35,848 bases of DNA, from contig CALYQW010000032.1 in NCBI GenBank assembly GCA_945290265.1, positions 1 through 35,848 on the forward strand. The letters are read 5' to 3'. The notes under the pieces are model-generated. The model saw nothing but the letters and a program-made list of their open reading frames with translations. It made no database searches and was not told where the DNA came from. Of this stretch, positions 27,268 through 35,848 are shown one piece after another (within the stretch, counting starts at the first letter, position 1; every line of letters begins with the position of its first letter). The position numbers were made by a program, and so were the translations under genes. The DNA comes from an uncultured Erwinia sp. GTDB taxonomy: Bacteria; Pseudomonadota; Gammaproteobacteria; Enterobacterales; Enterobacteriaceae.

Positions 27268-29118
27268 TTAACCTCCCAGCTTACTCTTATCACGCACAGC
27301 TCCTTTGTCAGCACTGGTCGCCAGCGAGGCATAGGCGCGTAACGCAAATGACACCTGACGCTCACGACCATGAGGGGTATAAGCCGCCTCGTTACGCGCT
27401 TCTTCTTTCTGACGACGCGCCACCAGCTCCTGGTCAGTAATATCCACTTGCATGCTGCGCTGCGGGATATTGATATTGATGCGGTCACCGTCTTTGACCA
27501 GCGCGATAGTACCGCCGCTGGCGGCTTCCGGGGAAACGTGGCCGATAGATAGCCCTGAAGTCCCGCCGGAGAAACGGCCATCCGTGATCAGCGCACAGCT
27601 TTTGCCCAGTCCCATCGACTTCAGATAGGTAGTTGGATACAGCATTTCCTGCATCCCCGGCCCGCCTTTGGGCCCTTCGTAGCGGATCACTACCACATCT
27701 CCGGCCACCACTTTGCCACCGAGGATCGCCGCTACCGCGTCGTCCTGGCTTTCATACACTTTTGCCGGGCCGCTGAAGATCAGACTGCCCTCATCCACGC
27801 CGGCGGTTTTCACAATACAGCCATTTTGCGCCAGATTGCCGTACAGCACTGCCAGACCACCGTCCTGGCTGAAAGCGAACTCGCAGGAACGAATGCAGCC
27901 TTCCTGACGATCGTCATCCAGGGTATCCCAGCGGCAGTCCTGCGAGAACGCCTGGGTGGTGCGGATGCCTGCCGGACCGGCGCGGAACATGGTTTTCACC
28001 GCCTCGTCTCCGGTCAGCATAATGTCGTACTGGTCCAGAGTCTGGCGCAGGCTCAGGCCCAGCACATTGCGCACGCTGTTATCCAGCAGGCCAGCGCGAT
28101 CCAGTTCCCCGAGGATGCCCAGAACGCCACCGGCGCGATGAACATCTTCCATATGGTATTTTTGCGTGCTTGGCGCGACTTTACACAGGTGCGGCACCCG
28201 GCGTGACAGGCGGTCGATATCTGAGATATCAAAATCGACCTCTCCTTCCTGCGCTGCCGCCAGCAGGTGCAGTACAGTATTGGTTGAGCCACCCATGGCG
28301 ATATCCAGCGTCATCGCATTTTCAAACGCGGCCTTGCAGGCAATGTTGCGCGGCAACACGCTGGCATCGTCCTGTTCGTAATACTGCTTCGCCAGCCCGA
28401 CAATGCGCTTACCGGCATTGATAAACAGTTGTTTACGATCGGCGTGAGTTGCCAGCAGCGAACCGTTACCCGGCTGTGACAGGCCCAGCGCCTCGGTCAG
28501 GCAGTTCATGGAGTTGGCGGTAAACATGCCCGAGCAGGAGCCGCAGGTCGGGCAGGCAGAACGTTCGATTTGCTCACTGTCGGCATCGCTGACGTTCGGG
28601 TTGGCACCCTGGATCATCGCATCTACCAGATCGAGCTTGATAATCTGATCCGACAGCTTGGTTTTACCCGCTTCCATCGGTCCGCCGGAGACAAAAATTA
28701 CCGGGATATTCAGGCGCAGTGAGGCCATTAACATCCCTGGAGTGATTTTGTCGCAGTTGGAGATACACACCATGGCATCCGCACAGTGCGCATTGACCAT
28801 ATATTCTACCGAGTCAGCAATCAGCTCGCGTGACGGCAGAGAATAGAGCATGCCGCCGTGTCCCATGGCGATCCCGTCATCGACCGCAATGGTATTGAAC
28901 TCTTTTGCCACCCCACCGGACGCTTCAATCTGCTCAGCTACCAGCTTGCCCAGGTCGCGCAGATGCACGTGGCCCGGCACAAACTGGGTAAAGGAGTTCA
29001 CCACCGCAATAATCGGTTTACCGAAGTCATCATCGGTCATCCCTGTGGCGCGCCAGAGGGCTCGGGCACCCGCCATATTGCGGCCGTGCGTGGTAGTGGC
29101 GGAACGATACTTAGGCAT
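27268..29118 (-). CDS. ilvD: dihydroxy-acid dehydratase
   Basis: IlvD dehydrates dihydroxy-isovalerate and dihydroxy-methylvalerate to the 2-oxo acids. It is an iron-sulfur enzyme of the IlvD/Edd family; the cluster ligands are seen at C122 ([12 protein letters not shown]) and C195 ([19 protein letters not shown]), with D81 for Mg2+. The length of 616 residues is that of E. coli. The N-terminus [23 protein letters not shown] after the initiator fixes the start. A GC-rich hairpin lies in the 62-base gap from ilvE. Confidence 0.98.
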   Translation of the reverse strand: MPKYRSATTTHGRNMAGARALWRATGMTDDDFGKPIIAVVNSFTQFVPGHVHLRDLGKLVAEQIEASGGVAKEFNTIAVDDGIAMGHGGMLYSLPSRELIADSVEYMVNAHCADAMVCISNCDKITPGMLMASLRLNIPVIFVSGGPMEAGKTKLSDQIIKLDLVDAMIQGANPNVSDADSEQIERSACPTCGSCSGMFTANSMNCLTEALGLSQPGNGSLLATHADRKQLFINAGKRIVGLAKQYYEQDDASVLPRNIACKAAFENAMTLDIAMGGSTNTVLHLLAAAQEGEVDFDISDIDRLSRRVPHLCKVAPSTQKYHMEDVHRAGGVLGILGELDRAGLLDNSVRNVLGLSLRQTLDQYDIMLTGDEAVKTMFRAGPAGIRTTQAFSQDCRWDTLDDDRQEGCIRSCEFAFSQDGGLAVLYGNLAQNGCIVKTAGVDEGSLIFSGPAKVYESQDDAVAAILGGKVVAGDVVVIRYEGPKGGPGMQEMLYPTTYLKSMGLGKSCALITDGRFSGGTSGLSIGHVSPEAASGGTIALVKDGDRININIPQRSMQVDITDQELVARRQKEEARNEAAYTPHGRERQVSFALRAYASLATSADKGAVRDKSKLGG

Positions 29119-29144
29119 GCTCAGTTACTCCAGAAATCAGTAAA

Positions 29145-29167
29145 ACGCGCGGACGCCAGCCGCGCGT
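29145..29167 (-). repeat. intercistronic hairpin between ilvE and ilvD
   Basis: On the coding (minus) strand ACGCGCGG and CCGCGCGT pair perfectly around CTGGCGT, followed by TTTTAC. It resembles a weak terminator or an mRNA-stability hairpin within the operon. The T run is short, so strong read-through into ilvD and ilvA is expected. Confidence 0.6.
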
Positions 29168-29180
29168 AAGGGGTTTGTTG

Positions 29181-30107
29181 TTATGGATTAACCGGATCTA
29201 ACCAGCCCCATTTGTCTTCAGTTTCGCCGGTAAACAGGCCGAAGAAGGCCTGCTGAATGCGCGCCGTCACCGGGCCACGCTTACCTTCACCGACTTTAAT
29301 ACCGTCTACGCTGCGTACCGGGGTGATCTCCGCGGCGGTGCCGGACATAAAGATTTCATCCGCCAGATACAGCGACTCACGCGACAGCACCTGCTCGCGT
29401 ACTTCAATGCCCATATCCTGCGCCAGTTTGATAATCGCATCACGGGTAATCCCCGGCAGCGCAGAGGAGGTAAATGGCGGGGTAAACAGGATGCCGTCTT
29501 TCACTTCAAACAGGTTTTCACCCGCCCCTTCCGAGATATACCCCTGAGTATCCAGCGCTATCCCTTCCTGATAGCCGTGACGGCGCGCTTCGCTGCCCAC
29601 CAGCAGGGAAGACAGGTAGTTACCCCCCGCTTTAGCGGCAGTTGGCAGGGTGTTTGGTGCTACGCGGTTCCAGGATGACACCATGGCATCAATTCCCTGC
29701 TCCAGCGCTTCTGCACCCAGGTAAGCGCCCCATGGGAAGGCGGCAATGATAATATCGGTGTTGTAACCATCTGGCGGGTTAACCCCCAGACCAACGTCAC
29801 CAACAAAGACCAGTGGACGAATGTAGGCACTCTTCAGCTGGTTTTTACGCAGCGTCTCGCGGCAGGCTTCCATCAGCTCATCGACGCTCAGGCTGACCGG
29901 GAAGCGGTAAATTTTGGCTGAATCACGCAGACGCTGCATATGCTCTCGATGGCGGAACACCACCGGCCCTTTGTGGGAATCGTAGCAGCGCACACCTTCA
30001 AATACCGACGTACCGTAGTGCAGGGCGTGGGACATCACGCTGACCTTTGCTTCTTCCCACTTAACCATCTCGCCGTTAAACCAGATAAACTCAGCTTTTT
30101 TCGACAT
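29181..30107 (-). CDS. ilvE: branched-chain amino acid aminotransferase
   Basis: IlvE makes the last step of valine, isoleucine and leucine synthesis, using glutamate. It is a fold-type IV PLP enzyme of 308 residues (E. coli 309); the PLP lysine is K159 in TAAKAGGNYLSS. Other landmarks are HYGTSVFEGVRCYD (30-43), SEGAGENLFEV and the GITRDAII and GTAAEITPV motifs. It lies 19 bases after ilvM in the operon. Confidence 0.97.
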   Translation of the reverse strand: MSKKAEFIWFNGEMVKWEEAKVSVMSHALHYGTSVFEGVRCYDSHKGPVVFRHREHMQRLRDSAKIYRFPVSLSVDELMEACRETLRKNQLKSAYIRPLVFVGDVGLGVNPPDGYNTDIIIAAFPWGAYLGAEALEQGIDAMVSSWNRVAPNTLPTAAKAGGNYLSSLLVGSEARRHGYQEGIALDTQGYISEGAGENLFEVKDGILFTPPFTSSALPGITRDAIIKLAQDMGIEVREQVLSRESLYLADEIFMSGTAAEITPVRSVDGIKVGEGKRGPVTARIQQAFFGLFTGETEDKWGWLDPVNP

Positions 30108-30126
30108 TCTTATTTTCCTTGTGCGC

Positions 30127-30384
30127 TCAGGCGCGGATTTGTTGTGTGGTCTGCTGCTGGATGTGAACGCATGCCACGTCCAGTAATTTAGTTAACTGCG
30201 TTGACAGTAAATCGACGGGTCGCTGACTGGCAACGGTCATTTCAATATTGATATTTTCCGCGTTGGCCATCGTGGCCATATTCATTGAGCAGATCTGAAA
30301 ACCGCGGTGGCGGATGACCCGTAAAATGCGTTCCAGTATTTCCGGGCGGAATCGTGCTTCGATAGACAATTGATGCTGATTCAT
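30127..30384 (-). CDS. ilvM: acetolactate synthase II small (regulatory) subunit
   Basis: IlvM is the small subunit needed for full activity and stability of acetolactate synthase II (with IlvG). The 85-residue product is a single ACT domain beginning [28 protein letters not shown] after the initiator. It overlaps ilvG by four bases (ATGA, 30381-30384), consistent with stoichiometric, coupled translation. Confidence 0.96.
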   Translation of the reverse strand: MNQHQLSIEARFRPEILERILRVIRHRGFQICSMNMATMANAENINIEMTVASQRPVDLLSTQLTKLLDVACVHIQQQTTQQIRA

Positions 30385-32027
30385 GAGGTTTTCTCCATCA
30401 TATTTTCATTACTGGCACCCGGTGGAACCAATGGCCACACATTTTCAAGCTCATCGATGGCAACCTGCAGCAGATAAGGCCCTTCACTGTGCAGCAGTTC
30501 ATGCAGTGCTGCCTCAACCTGGTCTTTACGGGTAATACGCTGGCCCGGAATATCGAAGGCCCGTGCCAGCATCAGGAAATCAGGATTGTCAGACAGATTG
30601 GTTTCGCTGTAGCGCTCAGCAAAAAACAGTTGCTGCCACTGGCGTACCATACCCAGCCGCTGGTTATCCAGCAGCACAATTTTTATCGGCAGTTGCTTAC
30701 GCTTGACGGTGCCCAGTTCCTGGACGTTCATCATAAATGAGCCGTCGCCAGTGACACAGACCACCATATCGTCCGGGCGGGCAACCTGTGCGCCGACCGC
30801 CGCAGGAAGGCCAAAGCCCATGGTGCCTAACCCGCTGGAAGTAATGAAATTCTCCGGACGATCAAAGGTCATATGCTGCGCGGCCCACATCTGATGCTGA
30901 CCCACATCGGTGGTCACCACCGCACTGGCTGGCATGCGTGCCGAAAGCTGCTGTAAGAACAGCGGGGCGAAAATCGCCTCACCCGGATGGTCATAGCGCC
31001 AGCCGTGTTCCGCTTTCAGCGCTTGCACCGCATCGCGCCAGGCGGCAATCGCCAACGGACGGGATAATTCCGGCAACAACTTGTTCAAATCGCCCTGTAG
31101 CGGCACGTGCGCCCGACGCAGTTTGTGCAATTCAGCCGGATCGATATCCATATGGATCACGCTGGCATGAGGAGCAAAGGAATCCAGCTTGCCGGTAACG
31201 CGATCGTCAAAACGTGCGCCCACCGCAATCAGCAGGTCACACTGCTGCACCGCCAGGTTGGCCGCTTTGGTGCCATGCATGCCCAGCATGCCCAGATAGC
31301 ACGCATCCTCTGCATCCGGTGCACCCAGCCCTTTCAGCGTAGCCACTACCGGAACTCCGGTTGCGCTGGCGAAAGCGCGCAGCGCGGGTACCGCACCGGC
31401 CATGCCGACACCGCCACCCACATACAGCACCGGACGGCTGGCCTGCATCAGTAATTCGCGCGCCTGCTGCACTTCCTGCGCCGGATACGCCGGTGCCGGC
31501 TCAACCGGTGACAGATACGCCGTCAGTTCACCTCTGGCCAGCTGGATATCTTTTGGAATATCAATCAGTACCGGACCAGGACGGCCGGATTTGGCAATGG
31601 CAAAGGCCTGCGTAATCACTTCAGGTAATTCTTCCAGTGACTCCACCAGAAAGCTGTGTTTGGTACAGGCCAGCGACAGACCCAGCACATCGATTTCCTG
31701 AAATGCATCGGTGCCCATCACCGCAGAAGCAACCTGACCGGTAATGGCAACGACCGGTACTGAATCCAGCATCGCATCCGCCAGCCCGGTGATCAGGTTA
31801 GTGGCACCCGGCCCGGACGTGGCAATACAGACCCCCACTTTTCCGGTGGCGCGGGCAAAACCAATCGCGGCCATCACGGCACCCTGCTCATGGCGACACA
31901 ACAGGTGTTCGACACCGCCGTCATAGAGCGCGTCATAGACCGGCATAATTGCACCGCCCGGATAGCCGAATACTTTTTCAACTCCCTGCGCCCGCAACGT
32001 TTGCACCACCCACTGTGCACCATTCAT
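30381..32027 (-). CDS. ilvG: acetolactate synthase II large subunit, intact
   Basis: IlvG condenses pyruvate with pyruvate or 2-oxobutanoate (TPP, FAD, Mg2+), the first common step. From the ATG at 32027 (MNGAQWVV), preceded by GGGGGAA, it is 548 residues, the full length. Landmarks are the catalytic glutamate in LLCRHEQGA near 47, the FAD region [14 protein letters not shown], and the TPP-binding GDGSFMMN motif. There is no internal frameshift, unlike the inactive ilvG of E. coli K-12, so a valine-resistant ALS II is expected. A 12-residue upstream extension of the open frame is not used. Confidence 0.97.
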   Translation of the reverse strand: MNGAQWVVQTLRAQGVEKVFGYPGGAIMPVYDALYDGGVEHLLCRHEQGAVMAAIGFARATGKVGVCIATSGPGATNLITGLADAMLDSVPVVAITGQVASAVMGTDAFQEIDVLGLSLACTKHSFLVESLEELPEVITQAFAIAKSGRPGPVLIDIPKDIQLARGELTAYLSPVEPAPAYPAQEVQQARELLMQASRPVLYVGGGVGMAGAVPALRAFASATGVPVVATLKGLGAPDAEDACYLGMLGMHGTKAANLAVQQCDLLIAVGARFDDRVTGKLDSFAPHASVIHMDIDPAELHKLRRAHVPLQGDLNKLLPELSRPLAIAAWRDAVQALKAEHGWRYDHPGEAIFAPLFLQQLSARMPASAVVTTDVGQHQMWAAQHMTFDRPENFITSSGLGTMGFGLPAAVGAQVARPDDMVVCVTGDGSFMMNVQELGTVKRKQLPIKIVLLDNQRLGMVRQWQQLFFAERYSETNLSDNPDFLMLARAFDIPGQRITRKDQVEAALHELLHSEGPYLLQVAIDELENVWPLVPPGASNENMMEKTS

Positions 32028-32107
32028 AGTTATTCCCCCGTCCCTTTCAGAGAACAACAGCATTTTATTCTGCTGGCCATTTTTCGTTCCTCTGTCACTG
32101 ATACATG

Positions 32108-32148
32108 GTAAAAAAAAACCCCCGGACCTTTCGGTGCGGGGGTTCTTT
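32108..32148 (-). terminator. ilvLGMEDA attenuator terminator
   Basis: Between the ilvL stop and ilvG, minus-strand AACCCCCG and CGGGGGTT pair, with an inner stem around a four-base TTTC-type loop, and are followed by nine T. This is the terminator of translation-controlled attenuation: stalling of ribosomes at Leu/Val/Ile codons in ilvL should favour an antiterminator. Confidence 0.9.
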
Positions 32149-32166
32149 CGAATTCAGACTTGATTT

Positions 32167-32265
32167 CTAAGCCTTTCTTTCTCCAGGCGCAGCCCCGCGC
32201 GGCGTGATAATAATCACGACGACGTTAAATAGGACAAGGCTGAGGACGTTAAGAAGGGCTTTCAT
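32167..32265 (-). CDS. ilvL: ilv operon leader peptide
   Basis: A 32-codon leader found by translating upstream of the attenuator. The ATG at 32265 opens MKALLNVLSLVLFNVVVIII and the frame ends ...ERKA with TAG at 32167. It has five Leu, five Val and three consecutive Ile codons, as required for multivalent attenuation by leucine, valine and isoleucine. The VVVIII core and GKA-like end match the E. coli leader (MTALLRVISLVVISVVVIII...). The extra Leu and the two Asn differ. It is too short for ordinary ORF finding. Confidence 0.93.
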   Translation of the reverse strand: MKALLNVLSLVLFNVVVIIITPRGAAPGERKA

Positions 32266-32577
32266 AAGTAATCGTTTCTTTCACTCTTTCGATTTAATGC
32301 CTACAGAGGTAACACAGTTATTATGATACAGACAACTTTTTTTTAATTTTAAATTTTCTCCTCGCCTGCACATTCAATAAAAAACCTTTTTAATCAGTGA
32401 GTAAGGTTTTTTGAAAAAATATTCATTGATCACCTGTCGCAATTTAAATTCTGCACACTATTGATACCGGTAACGTCGTGCCCGGTGAAAATTTCTGTCG
32501 AGTTGTGCCGACAATTTGTCACTGCCCGCTGGCAATCTTTTCTGTCGTTGTTCAGTGTGAACGCTCAAGGAGGAATT
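32266..32577. promoter_or_regulatory. divergent promoter region ilvL / yifB
   Basis: A 312-base AT-rich region. It must contain the ilv promoter (leftwards) and that of yifB (rightwards). Leftwards, TTGTCT near 32325 followed by CATAAT-like sequence is a weak candidate downstream of an A/T-tract-rich stretch (about 32330-32360) that could be an UP element or IHF site; IHF acts here in E. coli. A 10-base perfect inverted repeat, AAAAAACCTT (32379-32388) and AAGGTTTTTT (32403-32412), could form a terminator-like hairpin in either direction. No clear gene is seen. Confidence 0.45.
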
Positions 32578-34098
32578 ATGTCGTTATCTGTGGTGTATAC
32601 CCGTGCGGCAATTGGCATTGATGCCCCACTGGTATGTGTTGAAGTGCACATCAGCAATGGCCTGCCCGGACTGGCGCTGGTTGGGCTGCCTGAAACGGCA
32701 GTCAGAGAAGCACGCGATCGGGTACGCAGTGCTATCCTTAACAGCGGCTTCAGTTTTCCACCCCGGCGCATCACCGTGAATCTCGCCCCTGCCGATCTGC
32801 CAAAAGAAGGGGGTCGCTATGACCTGGCTATCGCTGTCGCAATTCTCGCGGCCTCAGAGCAACTGCCTGGCCATAAGCTGTGTCAGTTTGAGTTTGTGGG
32901 TGAACTGGCACTCTCCGGCGCGTTACGTCGCGTACAGGGCGTTATTCCGGCCGCACTGACGGCAATAAACTGTGGGCGGCAGCTTATCCTGCCTGCCAGC
33001 AACCAGAGCGAAGCCGGATTGATCCGCACCGGTCAAAGCTTAACCGGAAACCACCTACTGGAGATCTGCGCATTTTTGCATGATACCTCGCCGCTGCCTG
33101 CTGCGCGCGCGATGGAGCAGAAACTACCCGTTTCTGCCGATGATTTGCAGGATATTGTCGGTCAGCAACAGGCGAAACGTGCACTGGAAGTCACGGCAGC
33201 AGGCGGGCATAACCTGCTGTTTATCGGGCCGCCAGGAACCGGGAAAACCATGCTGGCCACCCGCCTGAACAGCCTGATGCCTTCATTAAGCGATCGTGAA
33301 GCGCTGGAAAGCGCCTGCCTCACCAGCCTGCATGCTGATAATAATCTCCATCAGCAGTGGCGACAGCGCCCATTTCGTTCCCCGCATCACAGCGCGTCCC
33401 TGACTGCGCTGGTTGGCGGCGGCACGCTGCCGGGACCAGGCGAAATTTCACTGGCGCATAACGGGGTATTGTTTCTCGATGAATTACCGGAGTTTGAGCG
33501 GCGGACGCTGGATGCACTGCGTGAGCCGCTGGAATCCGGGGAAATTACCATTTCCCGCGCCAGAGCCAAAGTAACCTTCCCCGCCCGCTTCCAGCTAATT
33601 GCGGCGATGAATCCCAGTCCGGGTGGAAACTATCATGGCCGCCATAACCGCAGTTCTCCTCAGCAGATACTGCGCTATCTGGGACGATTATCCGGCCCGT
33701 TCCTTGACCGCTTCGATCTCTCGCTGGAAGTGCCTCTGCTGCCGCCAGGCACATTAAGCGGCGTGCAGAAAAACGGGGAAAGCAGCGCCACCGTGCGTGC
33801 GCGGGTACTGGCCGCACGTCAGTTGCAATTGCAGCGTAGTGGCAAGGTCAACGCAGAGCTGCTGAATCCCGAAATACAGCGTTGGTGTGTGTTAAAACCT
33901 GATGATGCGCATTGGCTGGAGCAGATATTACATCAGCTTGGTTTATCGGTACGCGCCTGGCAGCGTATTCTGAAAGTTGCCCGTACCATTGCTGACCTGA
34001 GTGCCGATGAGCATATTAACCGGGATCATCTGAATGAAGCAGTTAGCTACCGGGCGATGGATCGCTTGCTGCTGTATTTGCAAAAAAGCACGGCATAA
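32578..34098 (+). CDS. yifB: YifB/ComM-family Mg-chelatase-like AAA+ ATPase
   Basis: A 506-residue AAA+ protein (E. coli YifB 506). Its ComM relatives are hexameric helicases promoting branch migration in natural transformation; the role in enterobacteria is unclear. It has an N-terminal Lon-protease-like S5 domain (about 1-170), Walker A GPPGTGKT (217-224), Walker B GVLFLDELPEF near 297-307 and a C-terminal Mg-chelatase domain. The start at 32578 follows a strong AAGGAGG; the frame open from 32461 upstream adds 39 residues without support. Transcribed away from ilvL and convergent with maoP. Confidence 0.95.
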   Translation: MSLSVVYTRAAIGIDAPLVCVEVHISNGLPGLALVGLPETAVREARDRVRSAILNSGFSFPPRRITVNLAPADLPKEGGRYDLAIAVAILAASEQLPGHKLCQFEFVGELALSGALRRVQGVIPAALTAINCGRQLILPASNQSEAGLIRTGQSLTGNHLLEICAFLHDTSPLPAARAMEQKLPVSADDLQDIVGQQQAKRALEVTAAGGHNLLFIGPPGTGKTMLATRLNSLMPSLSDREALESACLTSLHADNNLHQQWRQRPFRSPHHSASLTALVGGGTLPGPGEISLAHNGVLFLDELPEFERRTLDALREPLESGEITISRARAKVTFPARFQLIAAMNPSPGGNYHGRHNRSSPQQILRYLGRLSGPFLDRFDLSLEVPLLPPGTLSGVQKNGESSATVRARVLAARQLQLQRSGKVNAELLNPEIQRWCVLKPDDAHWLEQILHQLGLSVRAWQRILKVARTIADLSADEHINRDHLNEAVSYRAMDRLLLYLQKSTA

Positions 34099-34127
34099 AA
34101 AAGGGTAAGCCGCCTGCGCGCTTACCC
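34097..34127 (-). terminator. intrinsic terminator of maoP
   Basis: GGGTAAGC (34103-34110) and GCTTACCC (34120-34127) form a perfect 8-pair stem with a nine-base loop. On the minus strand six T follow, so it ends maoP transcripts; on the plus strand there is no T run. Confidence 0.8.
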
Positions 34128-34137
34128 CCCTGAAAAC

Positions 34138-34476
34138 TTAATCGTCGCTGTCAGAATAATCTTCGACACCTTCCATCTGCGGCTTGCCGCCAGAAAGAGT
34201 GTGAAAACGTTTAGGACGTTTAATGCGGGTCATATATTTTGACCAGACTTTTTCTGCTTCGGTATGTGCTTCACGCACGCCTCTGCACACCTCAACAAAC
34301 AGGCGTTCTTCTTCCGTCACGGGTTCACGCTTCGCCAGATCAAGCTCGTTAAACGCGAAACCATAGCGTTCAAGCACCTGGGCTTCTTTAATAGTGAAAT
34401 CACCGTGACGTGAGAAACCACGCGGGTAGTGTTTGTTATCAAAAAAACGGTGTGTTGTTGCGAAACTTTCCGCCAT
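34138..34476 (-). CDS. maoP: macrodomain Ori organisation protein
   Basis: MaoP (formerly YifE) works with the site maoS to organise the Ori macrodomain in E. coli. The 112-residue protein begins [32 protein letters not shown] after the initiator and ends ...YSDSDD, almost colinear with E. coli. I use the ATG at 34476, 6 bases after AGGAGC; a GTG two codons earlier is possible but less likely. The conserved, charged middle ([17 protein letters not shown]) is typical. Divergent from hdfR. Confidence 0.95.
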   Translation of the reverse strand: MAESFATTHRFFDNKHYPRGFSRHGDFTIKEAQVLERYGFAFNELDLAKREPVTEEERLFVEVCRGVREAHTEAEKVWSKYMTRIKRPKRFHTLSGGKPQMEGVEDYSDSDD

Positions 34477-34595
34477 TGACACGCTCCTGAATCTTCATAT
34501 CTTCGAGCTATTTATGGCGCGGAGTATTAGATACGCTTGACAGAGTGTAAAACAAAATATTTAAATCATAACGAGAAAAATTTTAGGAGATAGCA
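34477..34595. promoter_or_regulatory. maoP-hdfR divergent region, candidate location of maoS
   Basis: A 119-base region between two divergent genes. In E. coli the short maoS sequence lies in the maoP upstream region. I do not remember its exact motif, so only position supports it; the most GC-balanced segment, ATGGCGCGGAGTATTAG (about 34513-34529), is a candidate. AGGAGA at 34585-34590 is the hdfR ribosome-binding site. Confidence 0.3.
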
Positions 34596-35429
34596 GTGGA
34601 TACGGAATTACTTAAGACCTTTCTGGAGGTGAGCAGAACTCGCCACTTTGGCCGTGCTGCTGAAGCACTCTATCTTACTCAATCCGCAGTAAGTTTTCGT
34701 ATCAGGCAGCTGGAAAATCAGCTGGGCGTCACGCTGTTTACCCGTCATCGCAATAATATTCGTTTGACCGCTGCCGGAGATCGCCTGCTGCCCTATGCCG
34801 ATAACCTTATCAGTACCTGGCTTATGGCGAAGCAGGAGGTGGCTCATACGCAGCAACAGCAGGAGCTGACGATAGGAGCCAGTGCCTCGCTATGGGAAGC
34901 CTGTCTGACCCCATGGCTGAAGCAAATTTGTCAGGAACGCAAAGACTTTCATCTTGAAGCCAGACTCGCCCAGCGTCATTTGTTGGTTAAACAACTGCAT
35001 GAAAGGCAGCTTGATCTGCTGATCACTACCGAAGCGCCTAAAATGGATGAATTAAGCAGCCAGCAAATTGGCACGCTGACGCTGGCATTGCTGCAGTCAC
35101 GTCATACTCCGGCGGCAGAGAAGCTGGAGTATATCAAACTGGAATGGGGAGCTGATTTTTATCAGCATGAGCACGTCCTGGCGGGCGTAGATAATATCCC
35201 TGTGCTGACCACTACTTCCGCCCATTTGGCGCGTCAGATGCTGCATGCCTGCGCCAGCTGTGCCTTTCTGCCTGCCAGCTGGACCAAAGAATATGGCGAT
35301 CTGCTGGCTGTTGCCGATACGCCGGTGGCTGTCAGGCCAGTGTATGCTGTCTGGCTGCAGAACGGCGATCGTCTGGCGCATATTCGCCAGCTTCTGAAAT
35401 TACCACTCAACGGCAAACCGGAAGCATAA
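34596..35429 (+). CDS. hdfR: LysR-type regulator HdfR
   Basis: HdfR in E. coli represses the flagellar master operon flhDC and affects gltBD; in the same family it lies next to the rrn-distal tRNAs. The 277-residue protein (E. coli 279) has the LysR helix-turn-helix at 1-60 ([37 protein letters not shown]) and a diverging effector domain. The start is GTG at 34596 after TTTAGGAGATAGCA. It has a good terminator 14 bases past its stop. Confidence 0.93.
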   Translation: MDTELLKTFLEVSRTRHFGRAAEALYLTQSAVSFRIRQLENQLGVTLFTRHRNNIRLTAAGDRLLPYADNLISTWLMAKQEVAHTQQQQELTIGASASLWEACLTPWLKQICQERKDFHLEARLAQRHLLVKQLHERQLDLLITTEAPKMDELSSQQIGTLTLALLQSRHTPAAEKLEYIKLEWGADFYQHEHVLAGVDNIPVLTTTSAHLARQMLHACASCAFLPASWTKEYGDLLAVADTPVAVRPVYAVWLQNGDRLAHIRQLLKLPLNGKPEA

Positions 35430-35442
35430 ACTCAGAGAGAAG

Positions 35443-35463
35443 AGCCTGGCTGCAGGCTTTTTT
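35443..35463 (+). terminator. intrinsic terminator of hdfR
   Basis: AGCCTG (35443-35448) and CAGGCT (35453-35458) form a six-pair stem with a four-base loop, followed by about six T. Confidence 0.75.
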
Positions 35464-35498
35464 AAGGAATAAATCGACAGGATGGGTTTATTACAGGC

Positions 35499-35530
35499 AA
35501 AAAAAAATCCTTTGCCTGAGCAAAGGATTT
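35499..35530 (-). terminator. intrinsic terminator of the rrn-aspT-trpT unit
   Basis: On the minus strand AAATCCTTTGC and GCAAAGGATTT pair perfectly around a TCAG loop and are followed by at least six T, just past tRNA-Trp. Confidence 0.88.
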
Positions 35531-35537
35531 TCTTATC

Positions 35538-35613
35538 TGGCAGGGGCGGAGAGACTCGAACTCCCAACACCCGGTTTTGGAGACCGGTGCTCTACCAATT
35601 GAACTACGCCCCT
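35538..35613 (-). tRNA. trpT: tRNA-Trp (CCA)
   Basis: A complete 76-base tRNA including the encoded CCA end. It starts AGGGGCGTAGTTCAATTGGT and has the CTCCAAA anticodon loop, identical as far as I can see to E. coli trpT. It lies 8 bases downstream of tRNA-Asp and is followed by a strong terminator. Confidence 0.98.
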
Positions 35614-35621
35614 AAATAAGG

Positions 35622-35698
35622 TGGCGGAACGGACGGGGCTCGAACCCGCGACCCCCTGCGTGACAGGCAGGTATTCTAACCAACTGAACTACCGCTCC
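35622..35698 (-). tRNA. aspT: tRNA-Asp (GTC)
   Basis: A complete 77-base tRNA starting GGAGCGGTAGTTCAG, with anticodon GTC in CTGTCAC and encoded CCA. In the E. coli rrnC operon aspT and trpT lie in this order after the 5S gene, as here. Confidence 0.98.
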
Positions 35699-35796
35699 AC
35701 CGATACTGTACTGATATCAGAAACCGTCTGATATCAGGTGTTTCGCCCGTTTCCGCGTCACCGGAAAGGTCATGACCATTAGCTGGTCTTAAATTG

Positions 35797-35848
35797 ATGC
35801 CTGGCAGTTCCCTACTCTCGCATGGGGAGACCCCACACTACCATCGGC
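35797..35848 (-). rRNA. rrf: 5S rRNA, 3' end only (cut by window edge)
   Basis: The minus strand runs GCCGATGGTAGTGTGGGG into CTCCCCATGCGAGAGTAGG and ends GCCAGGCAT, the conserved enterobacterial 5S 3' end. Only about 52 of some 120 bases are in the window. It marks the end of an rRNA operon (rrnC by synteny). Confidence 0.95.

Noticed and set aside
32461-32577. 39-residue N-terminal extension of YifB
   Set aside because: A strong AAGGAGG stands right before the ATG at 32578, and the resulting 506 residues equal the family length.

Overview
The window looks like a chromosomal segment of an enterobacterium (Enterobacterales). The gene order rrn-aspT-trpT / hdfR / maoP / yifB / ilvLGMEDA / ilvY-ilvC / ppiC / rep / gppA / rhlB / trxA / rho / wecA...wecG / tRNA-Arg(CCG) matches the Escherichia coli region between rrnC and argX, read in reverse. 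Protein divergence from E. coli and the content of the accessory part suggest a relative such as Erwinia or Pantoea rather than Escherichia. That placement is an inference; I could not run a search.

Layout. 1-921: the 5' part of tRNA-Arg(CCG) with its promoter, then wecG. 181-11081: the enterobacterial common antigen (ECA) operon, transcribed leftwards from wecA (wecA, wzzE, wecB, wecC, wecD, wecE, wzxE, wecF, wzyE, wecG). The usual rffG and rffH genes are missing between wecC and wecD. 11246-13302: rho with its terminator, and trxA. 13435-16227: rhlB and gppA, rightwards. 16243-18264: rep, leftwards. 18348-22847: an accessory block between rep and ppiC. 22848-34098: ppiC, ilvC, ilvY and the complete ilvLGMEDA operon with attenuator, then yifB. 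34138-35848: maoP, hdfR, tRNA-Trp, tRNA-Asp and the 3' end of a 5S rRNA gene, which is the tail of an rRNA operon.

The most interesting part is the accessory block. It holds a StbDE/RelBE-type toxin-antitoxin pair behind two abutting palindromes. It also holds a five-gene leftward operon: a secreted metallo-beta-lactamase-fold protein, a small secreted cysteine-motif peptide, a DUF692 enzyme (multinuclear non-heme iron oxygenase, MNIO), a DUF2063 partner protein and a DoxX-family membrane protein. The last four form a bufferin/HvfA-type ribosomally made, post-translationally modified peptide (RiPP) system. In known relatives the MNIO and its partner convert cysteines of the peptide into copper-binding groups. 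The peptide here has five cysteines in three clusters, and the periplasmic hydrolase at the head of the operon is not a standard member that I know of.

How the genes work together. The wec genes build and polymerise the ECA trisaccharide on undecaprenyl phosphate and need a dTDP-4-keto-6-deoxyglucose supply from elsewhere. The ilv genes form the complete isoleucine/valine pathway, with an intact acetolactate synthase II large subunit. rho, rhlB, rep, trxA and gppA are housekeeping genes. The accessory operon probably serves envelope metal (copper) defence, an inference from the families.
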